DNA from: a virus
Length of the DNA: 43,450 bases
Direction: 5' to 3' (one strand)
Virus record (IMG/VR): IMGVR_UViG_3300032144_000420
Location: 1-43,450 of that record
Position numbers and translations under genes: made by a program. Positions 8,389 to 16,901 of the stretch are shown here, in pieces; position 1 is the stretch's first letter; each line of letters starts with the position of its first letter. Under the pieces are notes generated by a model. The model worked only from the letters and a program-made list of their open reading frames with translations. It was not told the DNA's origin and ran no database searches.

Positions 8389-8739
8389 ATGAAGAACTAC
8401 ATCCAACCCGGCAAGACGGTCAAGATCGTCGCCGCCGGCACCGTTCTGAGCGGTGCCGTCCAGCTCATCGGCCCCGATCCAGGCGGCCTCGTCGGCATCG
8501 CTTGCCACAACGCCCTGGTCAACGAGGACCTCGAGGTCCAGGTCGAGGGCTGCTTCGAGGTGACCAAGAAGACCACGGACGTGGTGGCGGTGGGCGACCC
8601 GCTGTACTGGGACCTGTCGGCCACCGAGTTCACGAAGACCGCGACGGCCAACACCCTCGCGGGCATCGCGATCACGGCCGCCGGCAACGGCGTGACCACC
8701 TGCGTCATCCGCCTCAACGGCTCGGCCGAAGGCGCCTAA
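8389..8739 (+). CDS. DUF2190-family capsid decoration (cement) protein
   Basis: The protein has 116 residues and consists of beta strands with many Val, Thr and Gly residues. The pattern IVAAGTVLSGAVQLIGPDPGGLVGIACHNA followed by EVQVEGCFEVTKKTTDVVAVGDPLYWD matches the DUF2190 family, which sits next to capsid genes and includes capsid-stabilising cement proteins. No clear ribosome binding site precedes the ATG, so translation may depend on the structured leader. It follows the capsid gene directly in the head operon. Confidence 0.8.
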   Translation: MKNYIQPGKTVKIVAAGTVLSGAVQLIGPDPGGLVGIACHNALVNEDLEVQVEGCFEVTKKTTDVVAVGDPLYWDLSATEFTKTATANTLAGIAITAAGNGVTTCVIRLNGSAEGA

Positions 8740-8749
8740 GCCCTGACCG

Positions 8750-9073
8750 ATGACCTGGCCGGCCGCCGCCGCTGCGCTCGGAAGCGCGTGCAGCACCGTC
8801 TTCGGAGGGAGCGTCCAGCTCTCACCGAAGGCGGGCGGCGGCCCGCACACCATCACGGGGATCTTCGACGAGAACCACGTCGCGGTGGACGTGGACGCCG
8901 GCGTGCCGGTCTCGAGCCTGGGACCGGCCATCGGCGTGAATCTCGCCGACCTGCCGGTGGCACCCGTGAAGGGTGACACCTGGACCATCGGCGGAACGAA
9001 CTACCTCTGCACCGACGTGCAGCAGGACTCCGAAGGCTTCGCGGTCCTCCTTCTGCAGAAGAAGCCCCAGTGA
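8750..9073 (+). CDS. Head-tail joining protein, gpFII-like
   Basis: The protein has 107 residues, close to lambda gpFII. It has an N-terminal helix and a beta-rich body ending in DTWTIGGTNYLCTDVQQDSEGFAVLLLQKK, the usual final strands of this family. It would form the ring below the head connector onto which the finished tail docks. The order decoration protein, FII-like, U-like supports the call. The next gene starts within its last codons. Confidence 0.7.
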   Translation: MTWPAAAAALGSACSTVFGGSVQLSPKAGGGPHTITGIFDENHVAVDVDAGVPVSSLGPAIGVNLADLPVAPVKGDTWTIGGTNYLCTDVQQDSEGFAVLLLQKKPQ

Positions 9074-9624
9074 GCGCCGAACGCAAGCAGCTGCGCGCCG
9101 CGATCGTGGCGCTCCTGAAAGCGAGTCCGGCGACGGCCGCCGGCAACCGCGTCTTCGCGAACTCCGCCGTCCCGCTCGCGCAGCAGGATCTGCCCTGCAT
9201 CCTCGTCTACCCGAAGAGCGAGGCGGCCGAGGAGTTCGACGCGCCGCGCCGCTACCGGCGCAAGGTGCAGATGGTGATCGCGGTGGCTGCCGAGCAAGGC
9301 ACCGCGCCCGGCGCGGCCGCGCTCGACGACGTGCTCGACGACATCTGCGCGCAGATTGAGACCAAGATCTTCCTCGATGAGCTGATCGGCGGGAAGGCCG
9401 CCGACTCGATGCTGACCGGCATCGAGTTCGATTTCTCCGGCGAAGGCGAGAAGGCGATCGGCTGCGCTCGCATGACCTTCGAGATGGAGTACTTCACCGA
9501 CGCGCCGGTCGACCAGTCCGGAACCTTGGAGCCGCTCGAGGAGGCCGGCACCAAGTGGGACATCCCGCCGAGCACTCCGCCCTCGGTGGATGCCGAAGAC
9601 CTCATGGAGCTGCCGCAGCCGTGA
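9070..9624 (+). CDS. Tail terminator protein, gpU-like
   Basis: The protein has 184 residues with a GTG start that overlaps the previous stop as GTGA. The pattern of N-terminal helix, strand (CILVYPKSEAAEEF), basic strand (YRRKVQMVIAVAAE) and second helix (LDDVLDDICAQIETKIF) is that of tail-terminator proteins such as lambda gpU. The C-terminal 45 residues are an acidic, Pro-rich extension that usual family members lack. The protein caps the tail tube and joins it to the head. Confidence 0.75.
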   Translation: MSAERKQLRAAIVALLKASPATAAGNRVFANSAVPLAQQDLPCILVYPKSEAAEEFDAPRRYRRKVQMVIAVAAEQGTAPGAAALDDVLDDICAQIETKIFLDELIGGKAADSMLTGIEFDFSGEGEKAIGCARMTFEMEYFTDAPVDQSGTLEPLEEAGTKWDIPPSTPPSVDAEDLMELPQP

Positions 9625-9815
9625 TGCACGTCAAGCCCGCCCGCGAAGGCCTGATCGTTCTGGATCCGGCCACCTACACCCCGCTGCCCACCGAGGGCGC
9701 GGAGGTCCCGGAGACCTCGTACTGGCAGCGCCGTCTTCTCGACGGCGACCTCGTCCTCGTGACCAAGTCCACCGCACCCGCCGCGCCGAAGGGCGCCCGC
9801 GCCCCGAAGGAGTAA
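9624..9815 (+). CDS. DUF2635-family small tail protein
   Basis: The protein has 63 residues and its ATG overlaps the previous stop (TGATG). The sequence MHVKPAREGLIVLDPATYT, then PLPTEGAEVPETSYWQRRL, matches DUF2635, a family always found directly before the sheath gene of Mu-like contractile tails. Its function is unknown; it may help sheath or terminator assembly. The Lys/Pro/Ala C-terminal tail is low in complexity. Confidence 0.85.
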   Translation: MHVKPAREGLIVLDPATYTPLPTEGAEVPETSYWQRRLLDGDLVLVTKSTAPAAPKGARAPKE

Positions 9816-9818
9816 GCC

Positions 9819-11282
9819 ATGGTTTCTTTCAACGGCATCCCGAGCACGCTGCGCACCCCGCTGGTCTTCATCGAGTTCGACAAGACCAAGGCCCAGCAGG
9901 GTCCGACGATCCAGCCCTACACCGCGCTGGTGCTCGGCCAGCGCCTCACGGCGGGCACCGTCGCGGAGAAGGTGCCGACCCTGGTCACCAACGCCGACCA
10001 GGCCGCGCTCTACTTCGGCGCCGGCTCGATGCTGCACGGGATGGCCCGGGCGCTGTTCGAGAACAACCAGGTCACGAAGGCCATCTTCTGCGCGATCAAC
10101 GACGCCGGCGGCGGCGTGAAGGCCTCGGGCACCCTGACGTTCACCGGCCCGTCCACGGCCGCGGGCACGCTCTACCTGCACATCGCCGGCTACCGCCTGC
10201 TCGTGGCCGTCGCGAGCGGCGCTTCCGCGACCACCATCGCCACCGCCGTCGCGGCCGCCATCAACGCCGCCACCTACCTGCCGGTGACGTGCACCTCGAA
10301 CTTGGGCGTGGTCACCGTGACCGCGCGCAATGCCGGCACGCTCGGCAACTCGCTCGACATGCGCGTCAACCACAACGCCGGCGAGAACCTGCCGGCCGGA
10401 GTGGGCCTGACCGTGGTGGCGCTCACCGGAGGCACCGGCGATCCGGCGGTCACCGAGTTCTGGCCGATCCTGGGCGACGAGCACTACAACGTCATCGCCT
10501 TCCCCTGGCTGGACTCCACGAACCTCTCTGCCCTCGACACCGAGCTCGAGGACCGCGCGGGCCCGCTGCGCATGATCGAGGCGATCGCGGTCACCGCGAA
10601 GAACGACACGCACGCGAACCTGATCACCTTCGGCGACGGCCGCAACTCCGGCTACGTCACCACCGTGGGCATCAAGGGCAGCCCGACTCCGCAGTACGAG
10701 CGCGCCGCGGCCGTCGCGGGCATCATCGCCCTCCACGGCAACATCGACCCGGCGCGCCCGTTCCAGACCCTCGAGGTGCGGGGCGTGATCGCGCCGAAGG
10801 TGACCGACCGCTTCACCCGCGCGGAGCGCAACCTGCTGCTCTGGGACGGCATCGCCACGACCTTCGTGGATGCCGCCGGCGTGGAGCGCATCGAGCGCCT
10901 GGTGACGAACTACCAGGAGAACGCCTACGGCGCTGCCGACACCGCGCTGCTGGACGTCAACACGGTCCTCACCCTCGGCTACCTGCGCTACGACTTCCGC
11001 GCCTCCTTCACGAACGCCTACCCGCGGCACAAGCTCGCGAACGACGGCGTGCGCGTCGGGCCCGGCCAGGCCATCGTCACGCCGAACACCGCGAAGGCCT
11101 GGTGCCTGACGAAGTTCCGGCAGTGGGAGCAGCTCGGCCTGGTCGAGGACTTCGACGCCTTCAAGAAGAACCTGGTCGTCGAGCGCAACATCTCGGACCC
11201 GAACCGGCTCGACTTCATGCTCCCGCCGGATCTCATCAACCAGCTGCGCGTGGCGGCCGTCCAGATCGGCTTCCGCGTGTAA
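9819..11282 (+). CDS. Contractile tail sheath protein, Mu gpL-like
   Basis: The protein has 487 residues, the usual size for Mu-type sheath proteins, and GGAG lies at the right spacing before the ATG. The start (FNGIPSTLRTPLVFIEFDKTKA) and the body (ALVLGQRLTAGTV, later AVTEFWPILGDEHYNVIAFPW) match the Mu gpL family. The C-terminal part contains the conserved handshake region (NAYPRHKLANDG). It forms the outer tube that contracts at infection, which makes this phage a predicted myovirus. The tube gene follows after 12 bases. Confidence 0.95.
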   Translation: MVSFNGIPSTLRTPLVFIEFDKTKAQQGPTIQPYTALVLGQRLTAGTVAEKVPTLVTNADQAALYFGAGSMLHGMARALFENNQVTKAIFCAINDAGGGVKASGTLTFTGPSTAAGTLYLHIAGYRLLVAVASGASATTIATAVAAAINAATYLPVTCTSNLGVVTVTARNAGTLGNSLDMRVNHNAGENLPAGVGLTVVALTGGTGDPAVTEFWPILGDEHYNVIAFPWLDSTNLSALDTELEDRAGPLRMIEAIAVTAKNDTHANLITFGDGRNSGYVTTVGIKGSPTPQYERAAAVAGIIALHGNIDPARPFQTLEVRGVIAPKVTDRFTRAERNLLLWDGIATTFVDAAGVERIERLVTNYQENAYGAADTALLDVNTVLTLGYLRYDFRASFTNAYPRHKLANDGVRVGPGQAIVTPNTAKAWCLTKFRQWEQLGLVEDFDAFKKNLVVERNISDPNRLDFMLPPDLINQLRVAAVQIGFRV

Positions 11283-11294
11283 GAGGAACCACCC

Positions 11295-11657
11295 ATGGCT
11301 CAGACTCGCATCGGCGGAATCATCAACGTCAAGATCAGCGGTGTCCTGCACCGCGCGAAGGGCAGCTGGTCCTACAACCTCGGCCTGCCCAAGCGCGAGG
11401 CTGTGGTGGGCTCCGACGCCGTCCACGGCTTCAAGGAGACGCCGCAGGCCGCCTTCGTGGAGGGTGCCATCACGGACTCATCGGATCTGGACCTGCGCGC
11501 GCTCGTCAGCGCGACGAACGCCACGGTCACCCTCGAGCTGGCCAACGGCAAGGTGATCATCCTGGAAGGCGCGTGGTACGCCGGGGATGGCACGGTCACC
11601 ACCGAGGAAGGCGAGATCGAGGTTCGCTTCGAGGCCGCCACCGGCGAGGAGGCCTGA
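11295..11657 (+). CDS. Tail tube protein, Mu gpM-like
   Basis: The protein has 120 residues, consists of beta strands, and matches Mu gpM-type tube subunits, including the end region IILEGAWYAGDGTVTTEEGE typical of these tubes. GAGGAACC precedes the ATG. It polymerises into the inner tube on the tape-measure scaffold. Its position between the sheath and the chaperone genes is the standard Mu order. Confidence 0.9.
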   Translation: MAQTRIGGIINVKISGVLHRAKGSWSYNLGLPKREAVVGSDAVHGFKETPQAAFVEGAITDSSDLDLRALVSATNATVTLELANGKVIILEGAWYAGDGTVTTEEGEIEVRFEAATGEEA

Positions 11658-11660
11658 TCC

Positions 11661-11924
11661 ATGTCCGGAAATCGCGACATCAAGCTGAAGGTGCCCATCC
11701 AGCACGGAACCAGCTCCATCGAGGTTCTGACCATCCGCAAGCCGAAGGCGAAGGAGCTGCGGCCGATTCCGTTGCAGCCGAACTACGGCGACCTCCTGAA
11801 CCTCGCCGCGGTGCTCAGCGGCCAGCCGGCCAGCGTCATCGACAAGCTGGAAGTCGAGGACGCGATGGAAGTCATCGGGGTGGTCGGGGGTTTTTTTCCC
11901 GATTCCCCCGCAACTGGCGGCTGA
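11661..11924 (+). CDS. Tail assembly chaperone, short (zero-frame) product
   Basis: The protein has 87 residues. It corresponds to the Mu gp41-like / lambda G-like chaperone: a basic N-terminal beta region, then LRKPKAKELRPIPLQ-type and PNYGDLLNLAAVLSGQP segments, and a helix ending at the slippery site. The last residues after GGFF are read past the slippery T7 run and stop at 11924. Most ribosomes should make this form, and a minority shift to the longer product. It binds the tape-measure protein before tube assembly and is not part of the virion. Confidence 0.9.
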   Translation: MSGNRDIKLKVPIQHGTSSIEVLTIRKPKAKELRPIPLQPNYGDLLNLAAVLSGQPASVIDKLEVEDAMEVIGVVGGFFPDSPATGG

Positions 11925-12037
11925 TCCTCGGCCAGTTCGCTGACCGGTGGCACTGGCCGCCGGCGGCGCTCGATGAGCTCGATGCCGACGACATCGTGTT
12001 CTGGGCCGGCGTGGCCCAGGACCTGAACGCACGCTGA
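11661..12037 (+). CDS. Tail assembly chaperone, -1 frameshift product
   Basis: Slipping back one base at the T run (11891-11897) continues the protein as SRFPRNWRLILGQFADRWHW and so on, to a stop at 12035-12037, giving about 125 residues. This extension looks like the GT/E' type domain, with a WRLILGQFADRWHWPPA motif and a conserved helix (LDELDADDIVFWAGVA). The shifted frame ends exactly at the start of the tape-measure gene. Frameshifted chaperones are a general feature of long-tailed phages, including Mu-like ones. The ratio of the two forms is usually critical for tail assembly. Confidence 0.88.
11886..11900 (+). promoter_or_regulatory. Programmed -1 ribosomal frameshift site
   Basis: The run is G5-T7-C3. 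In the zero frame the heptamer reads T TTT TTT (11891-11897), a canonical X XXY YYZ type slippery site. Shifting by -1 opens the conserved second chaperone domain. GC-rich sequence downstream could fold and stimulate the shift, but no specific pseudoknot was worked out. Confidence 0.88.
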
Positions 12038-13782
12038 TGGCCAAGAAGTTCCCGCTCTCGATCGTGATCGGCGCCGTGGACCGCGCGAGCGGGCCGGTGG
12101 CGCGGGCCACGAACAAGATCGACCGGTCGCTGATGCGGCTGTCGCTGCCGGTCCTGAAGCTGCAGCGCTCGATGGGAAACCTTGCACGGGCCTCCGGGCT
12201 CGACAAGGTGGGCCTGAGCCTGAAGAACTCGGCCGTCCAGGCGCGCGCCTTCGGCAGCGCGCTCGGCGGAGCCCTGACCAAGCTGACGCTGTTGGGTGGC
12301 GCGGCCGTGGCATTGGGTGGCTCGCTCCTCAACAGCTTCGCCCGCGCCGGCGAGTCCGCGTTGATGACGGCCAAGAAGCTCGGCGTCGGCGTGGAGTGGC
12401 TGCAGGAGTGGCAGTACGCCGCGCGCCAGGCCGGCCTCGAGGGCGAGACCTTCTCGAACGGGATGCGCTACCTGTCGAAGCAGATCGGCGAGGCGGCCGC
12501 TGGCCAAGGCTCAGCGGAGGCCGCCTTCAACGCGCTCGGGATCGCCGTGAAGACCGCGGAGGGCAACACCCGCGCGCTGCCCGACGTGCTCGACGAGACC
12601 ATCAAGAAGCTCGGCGCGCTCGAGGATGCGAACCTCCGCAACGCCCTTGCCGCCCGGATCTTCGGCCGCAGCGCCGGCATCGAGATGGTGCCGCTGCTCG
12701 AGCAGGGCGCCGCGGAGACCGAGCGCCTGCGCGCCAGGGCGCGCGAGCTCGGCATCGTCCTGAGCGATGACGTCGCCAAGGCCGGCGATGACTACATGGA
12801 CACGCTCGACGAGCTGAAGAGCGCGGGCGCGGGCGCGCGCAACGCCTTCCTCGGCGCGGCGCTCCCGGTCATCACGCAGCAGCTGCAGAAGTTCACGGCC
12901 TGGATCGTGGCCAACCGCGGCAAGATCGCGGAGTGGGGCCAGCTCCTGGCGGAGAAGATCCCTGCCGCGCTGCGCCGCACCGGCGAAGGCCTGACGGCGG
13001 TCTGGAAGGCGACGGAGCCGCTCCGCAACGCGCTGCAGAGTCTGGCTGACCGGTTCGGTGGCGCGAACGTCGCCGCGGTGGCACTGGGCCTGGTGCTGTT
13101 CGGGCCGGCCCTGGTGTCCGCTCTTGCCCTGACGAAGGCGATGGCCGGCCTCGTCTGGAGCATCGGCAAGGTGGCCATCACCATGGCCACGACGCAGATC
13201 GGCGGCACGAGTTTCATCGGGTTCCTCAAGCTGATGGCGATCGGCTGCTGGGGTGCCGTGAAGGCGGCCTGGGCGCTGACCATCGCGCTGCTCTCGAATC
13301 CCTTCACCTGGCTGATCCTCGGCATCACCGCGGCGATTGCCGCGATCGTGATCTTCCGCAAGAAGATCTGGGACTTCCTGAAGGTGGTCGGCGGCGCGAT
13401 CTGGGGCGCCATGAAGGCGATCGGCGGCTGGCTGATCGCGCCCTTCCAAGGCGCCTGGGATTTCCTGACCGGGTTCGTCCGCTGGATCCCGAACGCGGTC
13501 GGCGGCGCGCTGGACTGGGTGGCGAACAAATTCCAGTGGCTCGCCTCCTTCCTGCCGGACTGGGTCGAGAAGAAACTGGGCTTCGGCGGCGACGTGCAGG
13601 TGCAGATCGGCGATCAGGAGATCTCGCCGGTCGTGGCCGCCGGCGGCGGCGTCGTGCGGCAGGAAGCGCACGTGCGCCTCGACATCGCCGGCCTGCCGAA
13701 GGGCTCGCGCGTGCGCAACGAGAGCAACTCTGGCGTGCCGCTCGACATGACCCTCGGCTACTCGAACACCACCCCGGGCTGA
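12037..13782 (+). CDS. Tail tape-measure protein
   Basis: The protein has 581 residues. Its ATG overlaps the stop of the frameshifted chaperone. The N-terminal region begins with the Mu/P2-type start FPLSIVIGAVDRASGPVARA, with long helices and Ala-rich repeats after it. Strongly hydrophobic segments lie at about residues 350-375, 385-400 and 425-450. A beta-like C-terminal domain ends the protein (VRQEAHVRLDIAGLPKGSRV). It sets tail length and is injected ahead of the DNA; the hydrophobic part may cross the host membrane. At 581 residues it is shorter than many tape measures, implying a fairly short contractile tail. Confidence 0.92.
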   Translation: MAKKFPLSIVIGAVDRASGPVARATNKIDRSLMRLSLPVLKLQRSMGNLARASGLDKVGLSLKNSAVQARAFGSALGGALTKLTLLGGAAVALGGSLLNSFARAGESALMTAKKLGVGVEWLQEWQYAARQAGLEGETFSNGMRYLSKQIGEAAAGQGSAEAAFNALGIAVKTAEGNTRALPDVLDETIKKLGALEDANLRNALAARIFGRSAGIEMVPLLEQGAAETERLRARARELGIVLSDDVAKAGDDYMDTLDELKSAGAGARNAFLGAALPVITQQLQKFTAWIVANRGKIAEWGQLLAEKIPAALRRTGEGLTAVWKATEPLRNALQSLADRFGGANVAAVALGLVLFGPALVSALALTKAMAGLVWSIGKVAITMATTQIGGTSFIGFLKLMAIGCWGAVKAAWALTIALLSNPFTWLILGITAAIAAIVIFRKKIWDFLKVVGGAIWGAMKAIGGWLIAPFQGAWDFLTGFVRWIPNAVGGALDWVANKFQWLASFLPDWVEKKLGFGGDVQVQIGDQEISPVVAAGGGVVRQEAHVRLDIAGLPKGSRVRNESNSGVPLDMTLGYSNTTPG

Positions 13783-13789
13783 TCCACCC

Positions 13790-14959
13790 ATGGCCTGGCG
13801 CGACAGCCTGCTTCCCGCCACCTTCCGCGGCGCCCACTTCAAGGTGGAGGCCGCCGAGAGCGAGTTCGGCCGGCGCGCGGTGCGCCACGACTTCCCGCAG
13901 CAGGATCTCCCCTACTACGAGGACATGGGCCGCAAGGCCCGCGCCTTCACGCTGACGGCCTTCGTGGTCGGCGAGTTCTACAAGGTCCAGCTCGACGCCC
14001 TGCTGCGAGCCTGCGAGGCCGAAGGCCCGGGAGAGCTGATCCACCCCTACCGGGGCACGGTGCGGGTGCAGTGCCTGGGCGTCTCGCTCAGCGAATCCAC
14101 CGCCGACGGGCGCATGGCCCGCCTGAGCCTGACCTTCGGCGAGGCCGGCGCACTGCGCTACCCGACCGTGGAGCGCGACCCGGGCACCTCCGTTACCGTC
14201 GCCGCCTCCGCGCTGCAGCAGCTCGCGCAGCTGGAGTTCGAGCAGGACCTGCGCGTGACCGGCAAGCCCGAGTACGTGCGCGCGGCCGCCTCGAACGAGA
14301 CCCAGGTCTTCGCGAAGGCCGTGGAGCAGCTCGACGCCTTCGGCGGCGCCGTGGACAAGGTGGCCGACCTGCGCCGGCGGATCAGCGCGCTGTTCCGGGA
14401 TGCCGTCGAACTGGTCACGAAGCCGGGCGACCTGGCGCGCGAGGTGGACCAGACCGTCCAGGGCATCGTCAGCGCCTCGGGCAGCGACACGATCGCGCTC
14501 CTCTCCCTCCGCCGCCTGATGGATTGGCGGCCGTTCCTCCACGACGACGCCGACGCGGCCCACAACGCCCGCACGGTCGGCAGCCTGGTGCGCCGCTCTG
14601 CCATCCTCGCGGCCGGCCGCACGGCCTCTGGAGCCGCCTACGAGACGCGCAAGGACGCGCTGGCCATGCGCGACGCCCTGACCGACGCGATCGACTCTGA
14701 GGCCGAGACGGGCTCCGACGCCGCCTTCCAGGCCCTGATGGACCTGCGCACGGCCGTCTGCAGCGCCGTGCCGCCGCCAGACCAGGAGCTTCCGGACCTG
14801 GGCAGCGTGACGCTGGCGACCGCCACTCCTGCACTGGTGCTGGCCTACGAGCTCTACGGCGACCCGGCGCGCGACGTCGAGATCCTGCGCCGGAACAAGG
14901 TGCGCCACCCGGGCTTCGTGCCGGCGAGTACTCCGCTGGAGGTCCTGGTCGATGCGTGA
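13790..14959 (+). CDS. Mu gpN-like baseplate / DNA circularisation protein
   Basis: The protein has 389 residues. The start (MAWRDSLLPATFRGAHFKVE) and the following region (RAVRHDFPQQDLPYYEDMGR, FTLTAFVVG) match the DNA-circularisation N-terminal domain of Mu gpN. In Mu-like phages this protein is part of the tail tip or baseplate hub. The C-terminal half is helical and less conserved. It ends 8 bases inside the next gene. Confidence 0.88.
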   Translation: MAWRDSLLPATFRGAHFKVEAAESEFGRRAVRHDFPQQDLPYYEDMGRKARAFTLTAFVVGEFYKVQLDALLRACEAEGPGELIHPYRGTVRVQCLGVSLSESTADGRMARLSLTFGEAGALRYPTVERDPGTSVTVAASALQQLAQLEFEQDLRVTGKPEYVRAAASNETQVFAKAVEQLDAFGGAVDKVADLRRRISALFRDAVELVTKPGDLAREVDQTVQGIVSASGSDTIALLSLRRLMDWRPFLHDDADAAHNARTVGSLVRRSAILAAGRTASGAAYETRKDALAMRDALTDAIDSEAETGSDAAFQALMDLRTAVCSAVPPPDQELPDLGSVTLATATPALVLAYELYGDPARDVEILRRNKVRHPGFVPASTPLEVLVDA

Positions 14960-16007
14960 CGAGCTGAAGCTCGTGATCCGCGGCCAGGTCTACCGGGGCT
15001 TCGAGTCGATCTCCGTCACCCGCACGCTCGAAGCGGCCGCGGGCTCCTTCTCCACCACCGTCAACACGAAGAAGCCTTGGCCGATCCTGCCGGGCGACGA
15101 GCTGACGCTCTTCCTGGGCACCCAGCAGGTCGCGCGCGGCTTCGTGGACAAGGTGGCGCCCGAGCTGGCGGAGAGCGGCCGCCGCATCCAGGTCGAGGGC
15201 CGCGACCGCACTGCCGAACTGGTCGACTGCTCGGCGGACCTCGAGCTGGGTTCCGAGTGGGACCGCTCGCCGCTCGAGCAGATCGTGGGCGACCTGTGCG
15301 GGCCGTTTGGAATCCAGGTGGTCAACGAGCTGCCGGCGATCGAGCCCTTCCCCCTGTTCTCGCTGCAGCCTGGCGAGACGGCCTGGGAGGCGATCGAGCG
15401 CGCCTGCCGGCTGCGCGGGATCCTGGCCTTTGCGAATGGTGCAGGCAACCTGGTGCTCACCCGGCCAACGCGCACCCGTGAGGACGAACTCCTCCGCGAG
15501 GGCTTCAACATCAAGGCCGCCAGCGCGTCCCTCGACTACTCGGAGCGCTTCAACGAGATCATCGTCCGCGGTCAGCAGTTCGGGACGGACGAGGCCTACG
15601 GCGAGCAGGCCGCGCAGCTCGAGGGCAAGGCCTTCGACCCGGCCATCCGCCTCCAGCGCCGGCTCGTGATTCTCGCCGAGGGCGGGGTCTCGGACGGCAG
15701 CGCGCAGTTGCGCGCCCAGTGGGAGGCGACGACGCGCGCGGCGCGCTCCACCAAGGTCACGATCGAACTGCAGGGCTGGAGCCAGCGCTCCGGGAAGCTC
15801 TGGGCGCCGAACCAGCTCGTGCCGGTGGACGTGCCCTCGCTCGAGCTCGCCGGCGACCTGCTGGTCTCCTCGGTGACCTTCGGCCTCTCGGATGTCGAGG
15901 GCAGCACGACGCGGCTCGAACTGATGCGCCCGGACGCCTTCACTCCGCAGCCGATCGTGGAGGAGGAGCAGGATCCCTTCCGCGAACTCGTGGAGGCGGA
16001 CGAGTGA
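14952..16007 (+). CDS. Baseplate hub protein, Mu gpP-like
   Basis: The protein has 351 residues and an ATG that overlaps the previous gene. It has the gp27/gpD/gpP hub pattern: an N-terminal beta-barrel (LKLVIRGQVYRGFESISVTR; PGDELTLFLGTQQVARGFVD), the segment EGRDRTAELVDCSA, and a second barrel near the end (GKLWAPNQLVPVDVPSL). It forms the trimeric hub between tube and spike. The order gpN, gpP, gp45 is that of Mu. Confidence 0.92.
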   Translation: MRDELKLVIRGQVYRGFESISVTRTLEAAAGSFSTTVNTKKPWPILPGDELTLFLGTQQVARGFVDKVAPELAESGRRIQVEGRDRTAELVDCSADLELGSEWDRSPLEQIVGDLCGPFGIQVVNELPAIEPFPLFSLQPGETAWEAIERACRLRGILAFANGAGNLVLTRPTRTREDELLREGFNIKAASASLDYSERFNEIIVRGQQFGTDEAYGEQAAQLEGKAFDPAIRLQRRLVILAEGGVSDGSAQLRAQWEATTRAARSTKVTIELQGWSQRSGKLWAPNQLVPVDVPSLELAGDLLVSSVTFGLSDVEGSTTRLELMRPDAFTPQPIVEEEQDPFRELVEADE

Positions 16008-16564
16008 TCCAGGCCCTGCGCGCCTTCACGCGCCCGATCTGGCGCCGCATTCTCCTGCTGCTCTCGCGCGGCGTCGTGCGCCTGGTGGACGACGGGCCCG
16101 GGCTCCAGGCCATTCAGGTGGACCTGCTGAAGGGCGAGGTGCGCGACGAGCTCGAGCGCTTCCAGGACTACGGCTTCACCTCCGTGCCGCACGCGGGCGC
16201 CGAGGTCCTCGCTGGCTTCCTCGGCGGCAGCCGAGACCACGGCGTGATCCTCGCCGCGGCCGACCGCCGCTACCGGGTCAAGGGCCTGACCGCCGGCGAG
16301 GTGGCCATCTACACCGACGAGGGCGACGTCATCCACTTCAAGCGCGGCCGGGAGATCCTGGTCCTTGCCGGCGGCCTGGTGCGCATGCAGGCGCCGATGG
16401 TGCGCATCGAGGGCAACCTGGTCGTGACCGGAGACGTGACCGATCGCGACGGCCAGTCGGACTCGACGACCATGCGGTTCATCCGGAGCCGCTTCAACGC
16501 GCACGTGCACGAGAACCCCGAGGGCGGCAACGTCGGGCCGGCGAACCCGCAGTTCCCGACGTGA
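16004..16564 (+). CDS. Baseplate spike protein, Mu gp45 / gpV-like
   Basis: The protein has 186 residues and a GTG start in a GTGA overlap with gpP. An N-terminal helix and OB-fold-like region (IQVDLLKGEVRDELERFQDY) are followed by repeated beta strands (VHFKRGREILVLAGG, VRMQAPMVRIEGNLVVTG) typical of the triple-stranded spike. The C-terminal HVH (in FNAHVHENPEGG) matches the HxH motif that binds iron at the tip of P2-type spikes. It is predicted to be the membrane-piercing tip. Confidence 0.92.
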   Translation: MIQALRAFTRPIWRRILLLLSRGVVRLVDDGPGLQAIQVDLLKGEVRDELERFQDYGFTSVPHAGAEVLAGFLGGSRDHGVILAAADRRYRVKGLTAGEVAIYTDEGDVIHFKRGREILVLAGGLVRMQAPMVRIEGNLVVTGDVTDRDGQSDSTTMRFIRSRFNAHVHENPEGGNVGPANPQFPT

Positions 16565-16812
16565 GCGCGCGCCGCATCTTTCAACAGAGCGCCGGCAGGG
16601 AGCCCGGCACGTGGCGCCTCTGGGCCCTGGGCAGTCGGGTGCGCGTGATCGTGGTCTGCCCCACCTGCAAGGTGGAAAGCACCCTGGAGCACGAGGTGCG
16701 CACCAACGGCGACGTCGAGCCTTCCGCCGTCTGCCCGCATGCCGGCTGCACCTTCCACGAATACATTCAACTCGAGGACTGGCCGGGGATGCACTTGCTG
16801 CTCGCTTCCTAG
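16561..16812 (+). CDS. Small Cys-rich protein, unknown function
   Basis: The protein has 83 residues and a GTG start in a GTGA overlap with the spike gene. CPTC near residue 33 and CPHAGC near residue 59 could bind one zinc ion. No membrane segment is present and I do not recognise a family. Its place inside the baseplate operon, right after the spike, suggests a virion or assembly accessory. A separate 14-base repeat lies between this gene and the fibre gene. Confidence 0.6.
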   Translation: MSARRIFQQSAGREPGTWRLWALGSRVRVIVVCPTCKVESTLEHEVRTNGDVEPSAVCPHAGCTFHEYIQLEDWPGMHLLLAS

Positions 16813-16880
16813 GTGCCTTCGAAAGGGCAGATTCCTGGCAGTTCTCAGCCTCGAAATGCACCTTGAATGGAGCCGCGGCC

Positions 16881-16894
16881 ACCTTCTAGGGTGA
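16881..16894 (+). repeat. Copy 1 of a 14-base gene-boundary repeat
   Basis: ACCTTCTAGGGTGA lies 7 bases before the fibre gene start. The identical 14 bases recur at 20707-20720. In both, the TTC TAG looks like the end of a gene and AGGGTGA like a ribosome binding site. Here no conserved gene ends at that TAG. Confidence 0.7.
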
Positions 16895-16901
16895 ACTCGG
16901 C

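Noticed and set aside
5728-8988. Long open frame on the minus strand (1086 codons) opposite the portal, capsid and cement genes
   Set aside because: It lies opposite well-identified genes, has the His/Arg/Val/Leu-rich composition of an antisense GC-rich frame, and resembles no protein.
9252-11426. Long minus-strand frame opposite the sheath gene
   Set aside because: Shadow of the sheath and its neighbours; no recognisable motif.
9590-11890. Plus-strand frame running through the sheath and tube genes into the chaperone
   Set aside because: Only its last part (from 11897) is real, as the -1 frameshift extension. The rest is Arg/His/Pro-rich shadow sequence.
16611-16889. 92-codon plus-strand frame ending in TF-stop at the 14-base repeat
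   Set aside because: It overlaps the Cys-rich gene in another frame and has a random composition. Only its last few codons resemble the gp46 end, so it may be a relic but not a gene.
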